DNA of 64,000 nt from Siphonodentalium dalli (taxonomy: Eukaryota > Mollusca > Scaphopoda > Gadilida > Siphonodentaliidae): the NCBI GenBank assembly GCA_032622095.1, contig CP136067.1, positions 199,356,052 through 199,420,051 of the forward strand, written 5' to 3'. The first letter of the stretch is position 1. Each line of letters opens with the position of its first letter. The position numbers were made by a program, and so were the translations under genes. The notes beneath the pieces are model-generated. The model ran no database searches. It was not told the DNA's origin and saw nothing but the letters and a program-made list of their open reading frames with translations. Below are positions 1 through 11,880 of this stretch, in pieces.

Positions 1-312
1 GTTTGCATCAGTGACCCAATTTTAACAAATCTGAACCCCAGTAAACCAAGGACCCTCCATACCAAATATAAGCTTAATAGGCCCAATGGTTCTTGCGAAG
101 AAGTTGTTTTAAGAATTACTATGGAGGGAAAGAGTTATGGCCCTGCCTTCGTAACTATTTGACTTGGTGATCTCATTTTAACAAATCTGAATATGAGTCA
201 CCTAGGGAACAACCACACCAAATATGAACCCATTCGGTCTTATGTGTCTGGAGAAGATGTTTTAAAAAATTTGATGGACGAAGAGTTATGACTATACCCG
301 GTAGCTCCACTG
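1..312. repeat. dispersed repeat, copy 1 of a ~150-bp tandem-unit family
   Basis: The stretch is built of a degenerate unit containing AACAAATCTGAA, then 'accaaatatgaacccattcgg', then 'gaagagttatg'. The same succession recurs near 1552-1845 with roughly 80-85% identity by eye. No coding potential is apparent. The family is unidentified. Confidence 0.6.
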
Positions 313-824
313 AAGACTTTGCCTCAAGTTAGCCTCAAGTAAAACTATAATCAGTACCAAACTTGAACTCAACAACTCAAATAGTTTGTCTTATGGAGGG
401 GGTTAAAGATTTTGGAGTGAGTGGCTGATTCTTAAACTTATAAAGCTGTCTCTATTAGAAACAGTCTCAATCAACAAACGGTGGTACACACAGACTACAG
501 AACCATTCATAGGGTAGAACTTAATTCACTGAAATGAAGTGTTAAAACTGAATAAATGACCTATTTCGACAGACACACCATTTGAACAAATTCCTATACC
601 AGTAATAGTTCATATGAGTAGAGACTGAAGGCTCCTTGGAATACATTTGACACTTGATTTCAAAGTTAATTACCAAAACAAAACCTCTCTGGTCTGGCTA
701 GAGAGAGCTGTGTGCTTGTTGATACTGCACTGTCAGATTTGACATGTGGATAATTATCAACAGAGCAGACTGACCTTACTGAACTGTATCATTTTCGTTG
801 TAAGAGATAGCATATTATAAAAAT

Positions 825-1000
825 TGTTAAAAAATGTAAGAAAAGATTATAAAATTGTTAAAGAATGTAAGAAAAAATGGTAAAAAGTGTTAAAAAAATA
901 ATTTTTTTAGGCCAATGCATTCTCTTATATATGCGAGGCGACCTATGGTCGACTCGCATATATAAGAGAATGTATTGGCACAGGGCACAGGATGTATTGA
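825..1000. mobile_element. fragment of the TTAA-flanked palindrome MITE
   Basis: A near-perfect inverted repeat (911-937 with 953-979) around the loop GCGACCTATGGTCG is the same hairpin found inside the two complete MITE copies at 32.2 and 59.2 kb. The A/T-rich 'gttaaaaaatgtaagaaa' segment before it also matches those copies. The CCCTTTACCC termini are missing, so this is a truncated or diverged copy. Confidence 0.65.
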
Positions 1001-1092
1001 ATTGTGACTGTGAAATACATTTAAAACAAGTGTTTGATAACAGGGTGATGGGCTACTTTAATATTTGTGTCTTTAATAATTAACTTTAAATA

Positions 1093-1427
1093 AAAGGTCA
1101 GCCGACCACAGTGTCCCCCGACAAATTGGCAAGTCGATGCCGCTTTGTTAAAGAAATTTTTTTAAATGTTGAAATTTTCTAAGTCGAAAAACGTTAATAA
1201 ATCTGTCAAAAAATTATTTTTCCGTCATCTATATACATGTTGCACATCTTCAATATATGGGCAACAATATCTGAAGTTTCAAATCTCTGGGATGAAATCT
1301 GTAAGAGGAGATGATTACACTACGAAGGTACTCAAAAGTGTGACGAACAGACGGATATATGAATGGACGAGCGGACGGACGGAGCACGTTTCTATATTTC
1401 CCTTTTTTTTCAGAACGTCGGGGAACA
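1093..1427 (+). repeat. GTCCCCCG-ended dispersed repeat, short copy
   Basis: It starts with AAAGGTCAGC then GTGTCCCCCG, and shares long blocks with the larger copy at 57.66-58.35 kb, including CTATATACATGTTGCACATC and GAAGTTTCAAATCTC. It has one internal unit where the other copy has three. The right end is a decayed form of the GGGGGAC terminus. Confidence 0.6.
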
Positions 1428-1551
1428 AACAAAATTATTATTGAAATTAAAACAAAATATATTTTAAATTTAAATTTTTGTTGTTTTTTTTTCAAATTGA
1501 GCAAGGAGTTCAATCTAAAACAAAATTTTGTTTTTAGTTATGTCCATTGCT

Positions 1552-1845
1552 CGGCCCACATTTGACCCAATGACCTCATTTGAACAAATCTGAACCCCAG
1601 TCACCAAAGTACCCTCCTTACCAAATAAGAACCCATTCTTGAGAAGAAGTCGTTTTAAGAATTACTATGGGGGGAAAGAGTTATGGCCCTGGCTTCGCAA
1701 CTAATTGATCCAGTGCCCTCATTTGAACAAATCTGAATACCAGTCACCTTGGGAACATCCACACCAAATATGAACCCATTCGGTCCTATGGATCCAGAGA
1801 AGATGTTCAACGAATTCTATACGGACGAGGAGTGATGACTATAGC
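1552..1845. repeat. dispersed repeat, copy 2 of the family at the window start
   Basis: It repeats the order of motifs seen at the window start: two AACAAATCTGAA units, 'tatggccctgg', and 'gaacccattcggtcctatg'. The two copies flank the MITE fragment and the GTCCCCCG repeat, which could be insertions between halves of a larger repeat. Confidence 0.55.
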
Positions 1846-1924
1846 TCCACTGGAGACTGGAGACATAAGGTACATTTGGTGGGTAGGGACATCTATCCGT
1901 CTGGGTGTTCGTCTGTGCTTTTGT

Positions 1925-2235
1925 TTCCAGATGATAACTTTTATAGCTAGTCTCAACTGAATGGAACGAAATTTGGTTTGTGGGTTTACTAGCTCAAAAT
2001 ACAGGTCAAGTTCGAATTTGGGTCCCAACCGTCAATTTTCACCAGACCCATAGCCCTTTCTGTTGGAATTTGCACCCAATGTTCGTTTTCGCACAAGAAC
2101 TTTAGTAAGTCTAAACTGATGAATGGAATGAAATTTGGTATGCGAGTTTACTAGCCCAAAATACAGGTCTTCTTCTAATTTGAGCTCAGCCCTCCAATTG
2201 TCACCAGAGTTATGGCCCTTCGTTGGGATTACCAT
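1925..2235. repeat. degenerate ~170-bp tandem pair
   Basis: Two units share 'gaaatttggt', 'gtttactagc', 'aaaatacaggtc' and 'caccaga'. The family is unidentified and the weak reading frames across it differ between units. Confidence 0.5.
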
Positions 2236-3184
2236 GGGCGTATTTTGTCACACCCTCTCGATGCTCTTGTTCCAAAGCCCAAAGGTTTATATTATATTAT
2301 TTCTTGCAAAATGGATGCTTACAAATTTCCACCACAAACTAACATTCTGTTAACTTTCTTGAAGCAGTTTTGCTCTCTATTAAACACTCATTCCAGCCTT
2401 GCACTAGTTCAGCTCATGTACTTTTTATGGCAGTTATACATTTCTAATAATGTTTTTCACTTGCTCTATGTCTTCTTTGAGACGCAGAAGCTAAGTGCCG
2501 GCAAGTATGTGACGTGTTCGCTCCACCGTCCTAATTGTGCATCGATTCCAACATTATGCTTTGCAATATATTCATTTGGTCGAGGCTCATCAATTGCTCG
2601 GCAGGATTTCATGTGAACTTGAACTTGCGGCCCGCAATCAATATACCACGCCCACTCCGCTACATAATTTGAGGAATAATAATAGCGTATACGGCTACGT
2701 CCACAACGCTGCAGTTCCCCTTATAACAAACATTCTGGTGAAAACCATGTAAACAAGTGTTTACATGGCTCTACTCTGGTAAAATAAGTTAAAGTCCGGT
2801 AGACAGTGATATAATCTGATGAAAGCCACGTAAAGTCCATGTATAATGGACACACCCTTGTATAGTCAAAGTAAAGGTATTGTGTACCCCCATAGGCCAG
2901 AAACATTAGGTAAAAAAAGAGGCAAAGTTAGGAACTAAATACCTCTGAAGAGTTTTTTTGTCTGCTATCAATGCGAAATAACAACACAAACACTATATAT
3001 GCTAAACGTCCCTAAACACCAGAGGTGAGCATTCTGAGTTATGCGACATTTTTGGTATTAACTCAATTCCTAAAATATAAGCCACCAATTAGCGAAAACT
3101 CGAGTAATATAAATATCCTTGTTCTGTAGCCCACATCTCTAGTATCTCATGTTGGTAAAGATGCATTAGCCGATTAAACACCCT
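2236..3184. other. no recognised gene
   Basis: Short A/T-rich reading frames only. I see no conserved domain, long inverted repeat or convincing splice pair. Confidence 0.5.
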
Positions 3185-3500
3185 AAATTATTATTTCTTT
3201 GGCTTCGGGGATAAACAAAATTGACTTGATTTGAGTCGAGGAACCCACTCTTCAATTATAAAGTTCAGAGTGATCAGATCTAGATTTTTTAAATCTGTTA
3301 TTTCTCGAGATGTGTACTTTTTACCGCCTGGCAAATATTCGTCAAACCGACAAAATTGCTGATGCAGATGGATAACTCTAAAATCAAGTGGTAATTCGGT
3401 CACATTTCGTGATACCCAAGTGATAATACGGCCGTATTTCGTTGAACAACATGTTGATAGATAACACGTTTTGGGAAATTGTATAACATAACTGACAAAC
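3185..3500 (-). repeat. dispersed repeat family 'R3', inverted copy
   Basis: The reverse complement carries blocks found at 15.29-15.72 and 61.86-62.29 kb: TGATCACTCTGA, 'gtgggttcctcgactc', 'accacttgattttagagtta' and 'caacatgttgttcaacgaaa'-like sequence. The three copies are highly diverged with many indels. It looks like an old interspersed repeat of unknown class. Confidence 0.55.
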
Positions 3501-4038
3501 AATAAGTGGTTGTGACGTCACATCTGTTTTGCGGATGATTGGACTTTACAGGTTAATTCTGTGCAATTGATCTTTCCTGATAGTTCTCACACCTAAGTCA
3601 GCTAGTATCCAATTTCTTCCGGGTTCAAATCTCTCATGACCACACTGACATACAATACTGTCGCAGAACTGACTGGTTGTTTCCTGGAGTATCGGGGTGA
3701 CTGTTCAGTGAAATAGTTTGTGGTGCCGTATGGCAGTAATAACAAGGTCGCAATGGTGATTAAAACAAGATTATTCTCAACAAACCAAATCAATCTCTGT
3801 GAAATATCGCATATATAAGGCGCTCCTAAATCCCTTCTGTGAAGTTCTTTTTGAGACTCGTGTGTCTGCCACCAGCTAATGCAGACACATAGCAGCAATT
3901 ATTCACTGTCTGGCTACCAACGGATTCGGGGTTTTTTTTATTAAATGATGAGTTATGTGGCCAACACTCAATCCGTTTGTACACAAATCACCCACATTTA
4001 AATGTTACAAACTTTGAGGATGTGGCTAATATATAGAA
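3501..4038. other. no recognised gene
   Basis: No motif or repeat recognised apart from the A/T-rich run that forms the tail of the adjacent minus-strand LINE. Confidence 0.45.
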
Positions 4039-4039
4039 T

Positions 4040-6232
4040 ATTATTATTACATCTTTATTTCCTCCATAAATGAAGATTGGCATAAATTGACAAACATGAA
4101 TATTAAATTAGCATTATATACAATGGAACCACAATGTGTGGTACACAGCTACCTGAAAATAAGACATTTACAATACAATAATTTGACTACATGTGAACTC
4201 ATTGGCATGTATCTGTAGAAAAATTCAATGTGTCAACATATATATTGTAAGTTATCGCATGAGAGTCTCTCCAAGAAATATGGAACTGTGTGTGAACCGA
4301 CACCAAGACATAGCCTGTCCACGAGCAACTCCATCGAAGACGAATCAGTTGTGACCTGCCCGTGCCCTGGCTTAGAAGATACGCAACGCAGATAGAGACG
4401 AATCACAAATGATCCGTAACATTATTGATTTGTTGTAGAGTCATGATGTGAGAACGGATCGATAGTCTATGGCGGATCAAAGTAGGTGTTCGGGTCGGTC
4501 AGGGAAACATCGGCTCTTGTATCCGATCGAGCAACACCACGCTTTTTCAGAAGAAAGTATGCATGCCATAATCGAGATTTAGCCGAGATTATGAAGTTCA
4601 GGAAGGAGTCAATATCATTAAGCACAGACATCAGTTCATCGTTGATGAGTGATAAATGAAGAAAGACCATATTGGTGGACGATAGCTGATCAACAAGAAT
4701 AAATGGCTGTGCCCCAAACTGGTTAATGATACCATAGAACATGTCGTTTCTTATATTTACAAGGTAATGACATTCAATGAGTATGTGTTCTACGATATCG
4801 GTGTATGAAAGTTCACAGACAGAGCAGAATCCTGCATCTGAGGAAGTGGTTGCTTCAATTACACTTGCTAGTATGTGGTACGATCGCCTGTTGTTTCTAC
4901 AAAGGTACATACTAGGTGAGACTTGCAGCGTGTCATGTACTTTTTACAAATCGATTGAATGATGGGTCAGTACCTATTCTTGATTTCCACGCGAATTCGT
5001 CTGAATTATGTATAGTACATCTGACTCGTCTTATCAAGGATAATTTCGGAACGAATGTACCAAATTGGACATATTCAGTTAGGGCATTGGTCATGTCGTG
5101 CTTCTCGAAGATGGAGATAATATTACATAACACTGACGAATTGTTGTCATATGGTGGTGTGTAGATGCACTCGTAAAGGCGTCTGAGAAAGACATTTTTG
5201 CAGGCCTTTCCCGTAAGAACACGACACAAGCCACCGATCAGAGAAAGCTTCCTGGCTTCAATAACTGACTCCAAAGACGAAGTTCCCAACAAACCAATGA
5301 CAATATCTGTTCTGCATCTCGGCGATAGGCCTTGAATGCGTTTTAAGCAGAGGCGATGGTTTCATTACAAACTGACGTGCTGTACAAAAACTCTGACCCA
5401 TAGTGGCCACATGAGAGTACAATAGACTTGTAAATCGTCAAGGAGCTAATGGGTGTGATTCCACCCGCATACATTCCAGCTTTACTGAGCATTAGGAATG
5501 TTGAACGAAGTTTCGAGCATATGGAATCTGTGAGTGTGTTTTGACGGTTAGTTTTCTCCAAAGGTATTCCAAGATGGACGATCCCGTCTGTTTCTAGAAC
5601 AGCAACATTGTTAATTAACCAAGATCGCGAATTAGCTGGGTTGAGTGTTTATCCATCGAATACGACAACTTTACATTTCTTTTGATTATAAATAAACCGC
5701 CATTTTCTACTGTATGAGCTACATATATCACATAGTTTTTGCAGACCATAAGATGAAAGAGAAAGTAAGGTCATGTCATCGGCTTGGGTCGGTGACGAGC
5801 AATTTATTTCGTGTAGCATAAGGCCAAAGCCTGACAGCTCAAGTTCATGAAGCAAATCATCAATGAATATTGCATACAAACTTGGCGAAAGGGTACCTCC
5901 TTGTCTTGCGCTTTGTTTTATATCTATTATTCTGGATGATAGATTACCATGACGCACTGTGCAAGTTACACCGGTCAGAAATTAGTTACATAGTTTAAGT
6001 ATATTCCCAGTGAAACCACGCAAAAATAGTTTTATAAGTAGTCCGTTCGTCCATACAGTATCGAATGCTTTGTGCACATCTAAAAAGCAGGCGAACGTGT
6101 GAGAATTTTGTTCACCAGCGTAAGAGATGCTCTCATGTATGACATAAGAAGACATGAGACAACTGATATTTTTTGAAACCCGTGTTGCAATGGATGCGTT
6201 AATATCAAGAGTGGGCAATTCCATTCAATTCG
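4040..6232 (-). pseudogene. 5'-truncated non-LTR retrotransposon (LINE) reverse transcriptase, degenerate
   Basis: Read on the minus strand, this is the 3' part of a LINE ORF2. Fingers/palm sequence comes first, with FLDVHKAFDTVW. The segment RQGGTLSPSLYAIFIDDLL follows after an in-frame stop near 5980. The catalytic segment reads QADD where the family has F/Y-A-D-D, so the first motif residue is substituted. A second in-frame stop lies near 5650. Two frameshifts (between about 5340 and 5290, and between about 4930 and 4910) precede a C-terminal Cys-Cys-His-Cys module, CSVC...HILIEC, typical of LINE ORF2 ends. On the minus strand AATAAA and a TAATAATAAT tail at about 4040-4070 mark the 3' end. 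The endonuclease domain is absent, as expected of 5' truncation during target-primed insertion. Clade not assigned (Jockey/CR1/RTE-like). Confidence 0.85.
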
Positions 6233-6339
6233 AGCAAGTAAAGTCTTTTCTAACAGTTTGTATATAACCGGAAGTAAGGTTATATATCAATTAAACGAGA
6301 GGAGAACAGAAGGGTATAATTGAAGAACACATTAAATGT

Positions 6340-7240
6340 AGGTGTAATCATTAAGTATAACTAAATCCTAGGACACAGTGGTGTTGATGTGGGAAGGACA
6401 GAGTGACCAAAGGATGAAGGTAAAATGAGTTGTACTAAGGGGAGAGCTGGACAGGGAGAACATGAAAATAATTAAAGGTGATTATGGGAGGGAGAAAGGT
6501 AAGTGGGCTAGTGGGAGACAGTGAATAGAGGTGTGTAACGGAGAGCTGGTTGGAGAACATGTACACAATTAAAGGAGCTGATGGGAGGGATATAAGAATG
6601 ATATGTGAGAACAGAAGGGTGCAATCATTGAGTATATACCTAAATCATATGAAATGCAGGGGTTGGCTTTGGAAGGAGAGGGGGTGACCATGGTTACAGA
6701 CAGTGATTAGAGGGTAAGAGTTGGCGAGGGCTTAAAATGAAAGGTATAGAACATGAAATGATGTTAGGTAGAGGAAGCAAATGAGAAGGAAAAAAGGGCC
6801 ACAGTGGTGACCATGGTTGCAAACGGTGATTAGAGGTTAAGAGCTGACGAGGACTTAAAATGAAAGGTATAGAAAATGAAAGGGCGTTAGGTAGAGGGAA
6901 GCAAAGGGGGTGAGAAAAGAGGGCCGAAGGGGTGAACATCAAGTATAACTAAATCATATGAACTGGGTTGGGGTGGAAAGGACAAAGGAGATGGGGTAGA
7001 ATTGGGTGCATATAGATAATTTAGGTGTAAGCAGTTGGTTGGAAACACAGGGAAGGCAACGCGACAAAGGATGGGGGTAAATATGAAGCAGACATTGAAT
7101 GGAATTGTAAGTATGAAGTATATCTGTATCATATGAACTGGTGAGTGGGTGTAGGAAGGACAAAAAAAGATAGAGGGCAAAAAAGGAGGAAACATGGAAA
7201 AATGTGCAAGCATGATGTAGCATTCAATTATAGGACATGG
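6340..7240. repeat. purine-rich degenerate long-unit repeat
   Basis: The plus strand is G/A-rich and repeats blocks such as 'aagtataactaaatcatatgaa' near 6354, 6632, 6941 and 7115. A closer tandem pair of about 125 bp begins at 'gtgaccatggtt' near 6685 and 6808. The pyrimidine-rich minus-strand reading frames are a composition artefact. Confidence 0.6.
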
Positions 7241-7603
7241 TAAGGGTCGTGGGCAAAGAAAATGAATTATGTACAGAGTAGCATAAAAGGATAGCTAATA
7301 AGTTTGGACGGGGTGGGTATATTGGATGTGGCTAAGGGTAAAAGTAGAATTGTGGTAAATATGTAGAAGGGGGTAGGTGTAAAATGGGGTGACATTTTTT
7401 CGGACGCACAATCGCTCCCTACCCCACCCTTAAAACGGGGGAGAGGGGGCCGGCCGGCGCTTTTTTATTAACTCACCCGTGTGCCCGCGAAAAGAACAAT
7501 AACTCTGTAACATACCGATACACCATAAGAGCGCTTCGTTCAGCTTGTGTAAGTGGTGAAAATGCGTCAACAAAACTATACATGATGCGTAAAATTTGTT
7601 ATT
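7241..7603. other. no recognised gene; G/C-rich island
   Basis: A short G/C-rich stretch (GGGGGAGAGGGGGCCGGCCGG, about 7438-7458) interrupts otherwise A/T-rich sequence. No coding or RNA feature recognised. Confidence 0.4.
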
Positions 7604-8005
7604 TAGTTTAAAATACCGTTTCTATATTCGCGTTTTCAAATTCGCGTTTTAAAAAGTAGTCATTTCGCGTTGTTATACTTGTCAAATAGCTCGTTTTTCA
7701 TTCGCCAAATATAGTGATAATAACGTTTAAAAACATTGTCAAATAGACGGTTTTCGAATCGCCTATTACGCGTTTATAAAATGACCCATTTTATAACACG
7801 AAATTAGTTTAAAATTTGTTTCTATATTCGCGTTTTCAAATTCGCGTTTTAAAAAGTAGTCATTTCATGTTTTTATAATTCGTCAAATAGCGCGTTTTTT
7901 ATTCACCAAATATAGTGATAATACCGTTTAAAATAATTGTCAAATAGACGTTTTTGGAATCGCGTATTATGCGCTTATAAAAAAGGCCCATTTCATAACA
8001 CTAAA
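7604..8005. repeat. tandem duplication, ~201-bp unit, two copies
   Basis: Each unit begins TAGTTTAAAAT and contains TTCTATATTCGCGTTTTC, AAAAAGTAGTCATTTC, CCAAATATAGTGATAATA and GTCAAATAGACG. The copies start 201 bp apart and differ by scattered substitutions. The units are full of TTCGCG and CGCG. Confidence 0.8.
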
Positions 8006-8750
8006 TTGACCGTATATAATGAAATTCGAAATAAAAATGTGTACTTTTAACTATTTTGAAGTTTTTGAACTCTGCGTTTTTATATAATTACATCGTTCTG
8101 TGGTGGCATCACTGTGGTGGCATCACTCAGATTAAAAGATATACTTATCGTATTTGCTTGAAGTACTTTTATGATTGGTCTATGTATCAGAATGACGTAA
8201 TGAAGTAATATCATGGACGAACCTTACTGCACAACTATATCACATCTATATGCTTTACCGAAGAAATGCATCTGAGAGTGAGTGGCTGAGAATACCTGTA
8301 TACCAGGCATTTTTAAAACAAATAGTATGCATACCTGATATGCATCGTTAGTTAGTTAAAGGTCCATTAAAGGCACGTGCGGCCTTAATTGTCGAAAATA
8401 TTCATATTTGTTCCAAACACCGTAAACAGAAAAACAGTAAAACCCATACAGTTCCGTTCATATATACAATAACCATCGCGTAACAGCATGTTATCATAAA
8501 GACCTACTATATTTACCTAAGCAAGAGCCTGATTGTGTTACAGAAGACAGCACAATGCTACTGGCTAATCACACACAAATGGCATAAACGCTCTTTATTA
8601 GTTCCATATCAGGTATTCACCAACAAAGAACGCTCTTTATGTTTACCATCATAATATAAACAAACACCAGAAAAGTTACTTTTTACGCTTTTGTTTACAT
8701 AACAATGGTCAAACATATGACCATAAAATACTGTTTATAAGATATTTTTA
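8006..8750. other. no recognised gene
   Basis: Contains a small direct repeat (TGTGGTGGCATCAC twice, near 8100-8128) and the word ACGCTCTTTAT twice, both of unknown meaning. Nothing else recognised. Confidence 0.4.
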
Positions 8751-8945
8751 ATGTGTATACGGACAAAGTCTATCTACATTTTGATGTTCTTTCTGTTTGT
8801 GGCGGTTTTTGACGGGTGGAGATATTTTCACAGGATACCCACCGCCAAGACCAACCGTATCTTTAAGAACACGACAGCAACACCAGACATAACATTGACA
8901 GCTGGTCGAACTATGCGTATAGGAGAAGTAACGTGGAGAAATTAG
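8751..8945 (+). CDS. possible small secreted peptide ORF (64 aa)
   Basis: A true ATG opens a 64-codon frame ending in TAG. The N-terminus has two basic residues, then a hydrophobic run (IYILMFFLFVAVF, residues 9-21) ending near FDG, which resembles a signal peptide. The rest is basic and polar with no cysteine, so it is not a disulfide-rich peptide. An AATAAA lies about 24 bp after the stop and a TTATAAGATA box only about 15 bp before the ATG, too close for a normal promoter. No homologue is recognised. The alternative is a chance frame in A/T-rich DNA, which is more likely than not. Confidence 0.22.
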   Translation: MCIRTKSIYILMFFLFVAVFDGWRYFHRIPTAKTNRIFKNTTATPDITLTAGRTMRIGEVTWRN

Positions 8946-9568
8946 AGAAATTACAGTGATTAAGATTCAATAAAGGTTATCGAAATGTCAGTTAGAGGGG
9001 GGCATTGGGGTGAGAAATCTCGTTTGATATTCATCAGAAATGAACTGTTGATTGTTACCATTCACGAATATTGCATGAAAATACAGGAAAGATCATAATA
9101 ACTCGATAGTTAGTATCTAATTCAAGTGTATGTACTGATAGCGTCAATAAGCTTCTAGACTCACATCACCTATGGTGAAGTATTGTCATATACACGGTAT
9201 TTTTTAAATAATTATTACCTTAAATGATAAAAATTGACATATAATGACAGTTATGATATGTACACAATACAATTGAGTCATAGTAAAGAGAGTGCATAAA
9301 AGCCAATGGGCAATGAATCAGACACCAAGGCCGTAATTCAAGAGAATAGTGTACCAGTCTGAACCGATTAGTGTGCATCTGTTTATGAAAATGTATAATG
9401 CGTGGTGTCCCTACATACTTCATAAATGCTTAAGTTGGATAGATAGGAAAATCTATGAAGTGATGGTCTCATATACTCATTCCCACTCTATTCACAAACC
9501 CCTTGCACAGAAGCATTTAGGAGCATGCATTTCGATGACAGGCATATTGATCTGTATCGTGGCAGTTA
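8946..9568. other. no recognised gene
   Basis: A/T-rich sequence with no motif, repeat or splice structure that I recognise. Confidence 0.4.
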
Positions 9569-9776
9569 AGGCCTAAAAAAAAGACGTTTGTTTCCACTAA
9601 CGAGCTGAAAAGAATTAGGGTAGGTAGGTAGGTATAACTTTTTTTGTTTGTTAACGTTTTTTTTCAGTATCTTTAAAAATACGTGTATAATACTTGATAT
9701 GAGCCCACAGTATGGACTTCTTAGTCTCAAGGTGGTCAACCCATGGGATATAGAAACAAGAAACTCAGAATCAAAG

Positions 9777-10292
9777 TTACAGATGATATAATATTGTCTT
9801 GAAACATTCTTTAATATTTCCATATGGCCTGGTGACAACTGGAATTAGTCCAGCATCGCTACACTTTGCACATATCAGTGTCACGGTCTTGTACTGATCA
9901 ATCAATGACGGTATTACAAACCCACCTCCCCAACCACACTGAATACAGATCAGACCAGAACCATAGTATGGTAGTTCTATTGTGATTTCCATAGTATCAT
10001 GTTCGATCTGTTGTTCCACGATCACTTTATCACCGCAAACAAACTCGATATGGTTTATGTTGAATGCCGACGTATGGCACCTCACTGTAACTTTACTGAA
10101 GACAGTCTTATCCGGGTGGATTAAAAAGAAGAGTTCTTCAAGTTTGGCTTCGTTGTCTATCGATCTGATCTCTTTTTTGCTTTCGCCGTTGACACATTCG
10201 TCCAGATTGATAGCCACAACAACGTGCTGGCCTACGGAGGTAGCCACTGTTGTTGTAGTTGTGGTGTGAATTCTGTTTACTTTCCAAAACAC
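9777..10292 (-). pseudogene. unidentified CxxC-containing reading frame inside the TIR element
   Basis: The frame is open for about 171 codons and has balanced, protein-like composition. A Thr run (about residues 10-15) is followed by a segment rich in V/I/E, then two CxxC pairs about 26 residues apart: CIQC at about residue 116 and CAKC at about 142. That spacing suggests a small zinc-binding fold. The frame starts with GTG, a stop lies a few codons upstream, and the first Met is only near residue 100. It is therefore either an exon needing an upstream splice (a weak acceptor ATCAG sits just before it) or a decayed gene. A TATAAATAG box lies about 30 bp upstream on the same strand. The product is not recognised. 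Confidence 0.4.
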
Positions 10293-10378
10293 CGGCTGAT
10301 TTCAATGGGATATACGTATCTATTTATAGTATGTGGGTATTTCCACCGGAAACGACCGTCCTGCTTTTATCTACCTTA

Positions 10379-11077
10379 CTCGTATTTAAATTCGCGCAGT
10401 ACTATTTTTCGCTCAGTTTTAAATTTGCGCACTTTAAATTCGCGCACCCATCTGCGCGAATTTAAAACTGATAAAACTATTTTCGTAAAAGTCTTGGATC
10501 TGGTGACAGTTTAAGTTCTCAGCCGTTTCTGACGATATATGTGTGTATTAAACACCATCACAGTCTATTTATATCGTGTAAAACATAAATACACCATCAA
10601 TTTGTTGCGATGATGGATGTTCATATGCTCCAAATAATGATTCTGATATTGAAATAGTTATGGACTGGACATCAAGGCAACTGATTTCAGAAAAATCAAC
10701 ACTTGGTTTCGGATTGTGATGACAAGGCTAACTCAGACTGTATAGCCACGGTGTCACTCCAGGCTGGTGAATGGAGAGGTGTGTGCTTTCATGCAAATGC
10801 AATCTAGAATATGTTCATTTCTTACAAGTAGTTCAACGTCGTCGATGTAACTATGATTTGTATGTCGCTTGGCATTTAATAATGGTTTTGAATTGTTTGA
10901 TATTGTATGTATAGGCGTGATTGTCTATTCTGTGTCCAACGTTTCGCAATGTATGTAACTTATCAACATAACTTTCTTGTTTTCCCTGTGGTATATTTTA
11001 AATTCAGAGTCGTACTATTTTTCGCTCAGTTTTAAATAAACTGCTTAAAAATAGTACTGCGCAAATTTAAATACGAG
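10379..11077. mobile_element. nested TIR element with TA target duplication
   Basis: The terminal inverted repeats are 31 bp and start CTCGTATTTAAATT at the left; the right inverse has one mismatch. Both ends are flanked by TA (10377-10378 and 11078-11079), the signature of the Tc1/mariner/IS630 group. Subterminal copies of GTACTATTTTTCGCTCAG occur at both ends in direct orientation, and a second internal foldback (CGCGAATTTAAA) lies near the left end. No transposase frame is present, so it is a MITE-like passenger inserted within the larger TIR element. Confidence 0.75.
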
Positions 11078-11760
11078 TATGGTATGTTAAATGCGTGAAA
11101 CATTCACCGATACCATTATATTTTATATTCATCAGAATCGCGCATTTTCCTTTAACAATTATGTTTCCATTCTACCTCTTACTCTCTTCAATTATAGTAA
11201 TTATCGTCACCCTGCAGTTGAGTGTCATGATAAACCGAAATAAAAAATAAAAATAACTTATATATATATTTATCCACTGCTCACTACCTCTATTGCCTAC
11301 ATAAAGCCTGCCTAATAAACGTTACGTTTATTACGTCAATGTAGCTTTATTAGGTCAACGTAGCTTTATTAGGTTAGTACTACTTTTATGACGTAATTTG
11401 ATATGCAAATGGAGCAGGTAACTAGGGACGTCAACCGGCCTTAATGACGTCATTGTGATTTCAGAACGTTCTTATCGTGTATAATTCACTAAAATAATTC
11501 GTAAAATGATATATGTTTTAGCTCTAAAACATCTATAAATCATCAGAACAAGGTCTGCTTATAATAAATGTAAAAATGCAATGAACTATTTCGCTCTAAG
11601 CTGCACTCCGGTTTTCACACGTCATGAATACTAATTGGTTTGCTTGACCTAATAAATGTAATGGCGTCATCGAAGTAACGAATGTAAAACTGAGGAAAAT
11701 GACAGATTTACCTCACAAAGGGCACGTTTTGTGCGATGGATAAATAAAATATGTTGCTAA

Positions 11761-11880
11761 TGTCATCGCTTAAACTGTTTATGTCCGCTCGGGGGATTTG
11801 GCATCTATTGGACTCGGCAGAGCCTCTCCCAATAGATGCTCAAATCCCCCTCACGGACATAAACAATTTAAGCGACGACA
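11761..11880. repeat. long foldback with ~50-bp arms
   Basis: The left arm (about 11761-11810) and right arm (about 11829-11880) are inverse copies with a few mismatches. They are built around TTATGTCCG, GGGGGATTTG and CATCTATTGG, with a loop of about 18 bases (CTCGGCAGAG). It lies inside the large TIR element and could be an independent foldback MITE. Confidence 0.75.

Noticed and set aside
877-1083. Frame spanning the MITE hairpin
   Set aside because: It crosses a palindromic mobile-element fragment and has no independent support.
6694-7223. Pyrimidine-rich minus-strand frames (Pro/Leu/Phe/Ser-rich)
   Set aside because: They follow from the purine-rich repeat on the plus strand; no motif and no consistent frame between repeat units.
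9982-10269. Plus-strand frame opposite the CxxC frame
   Set aside because: A shadow on the other strand, with a Val run that is the complement of the Thr/Ser codon run.
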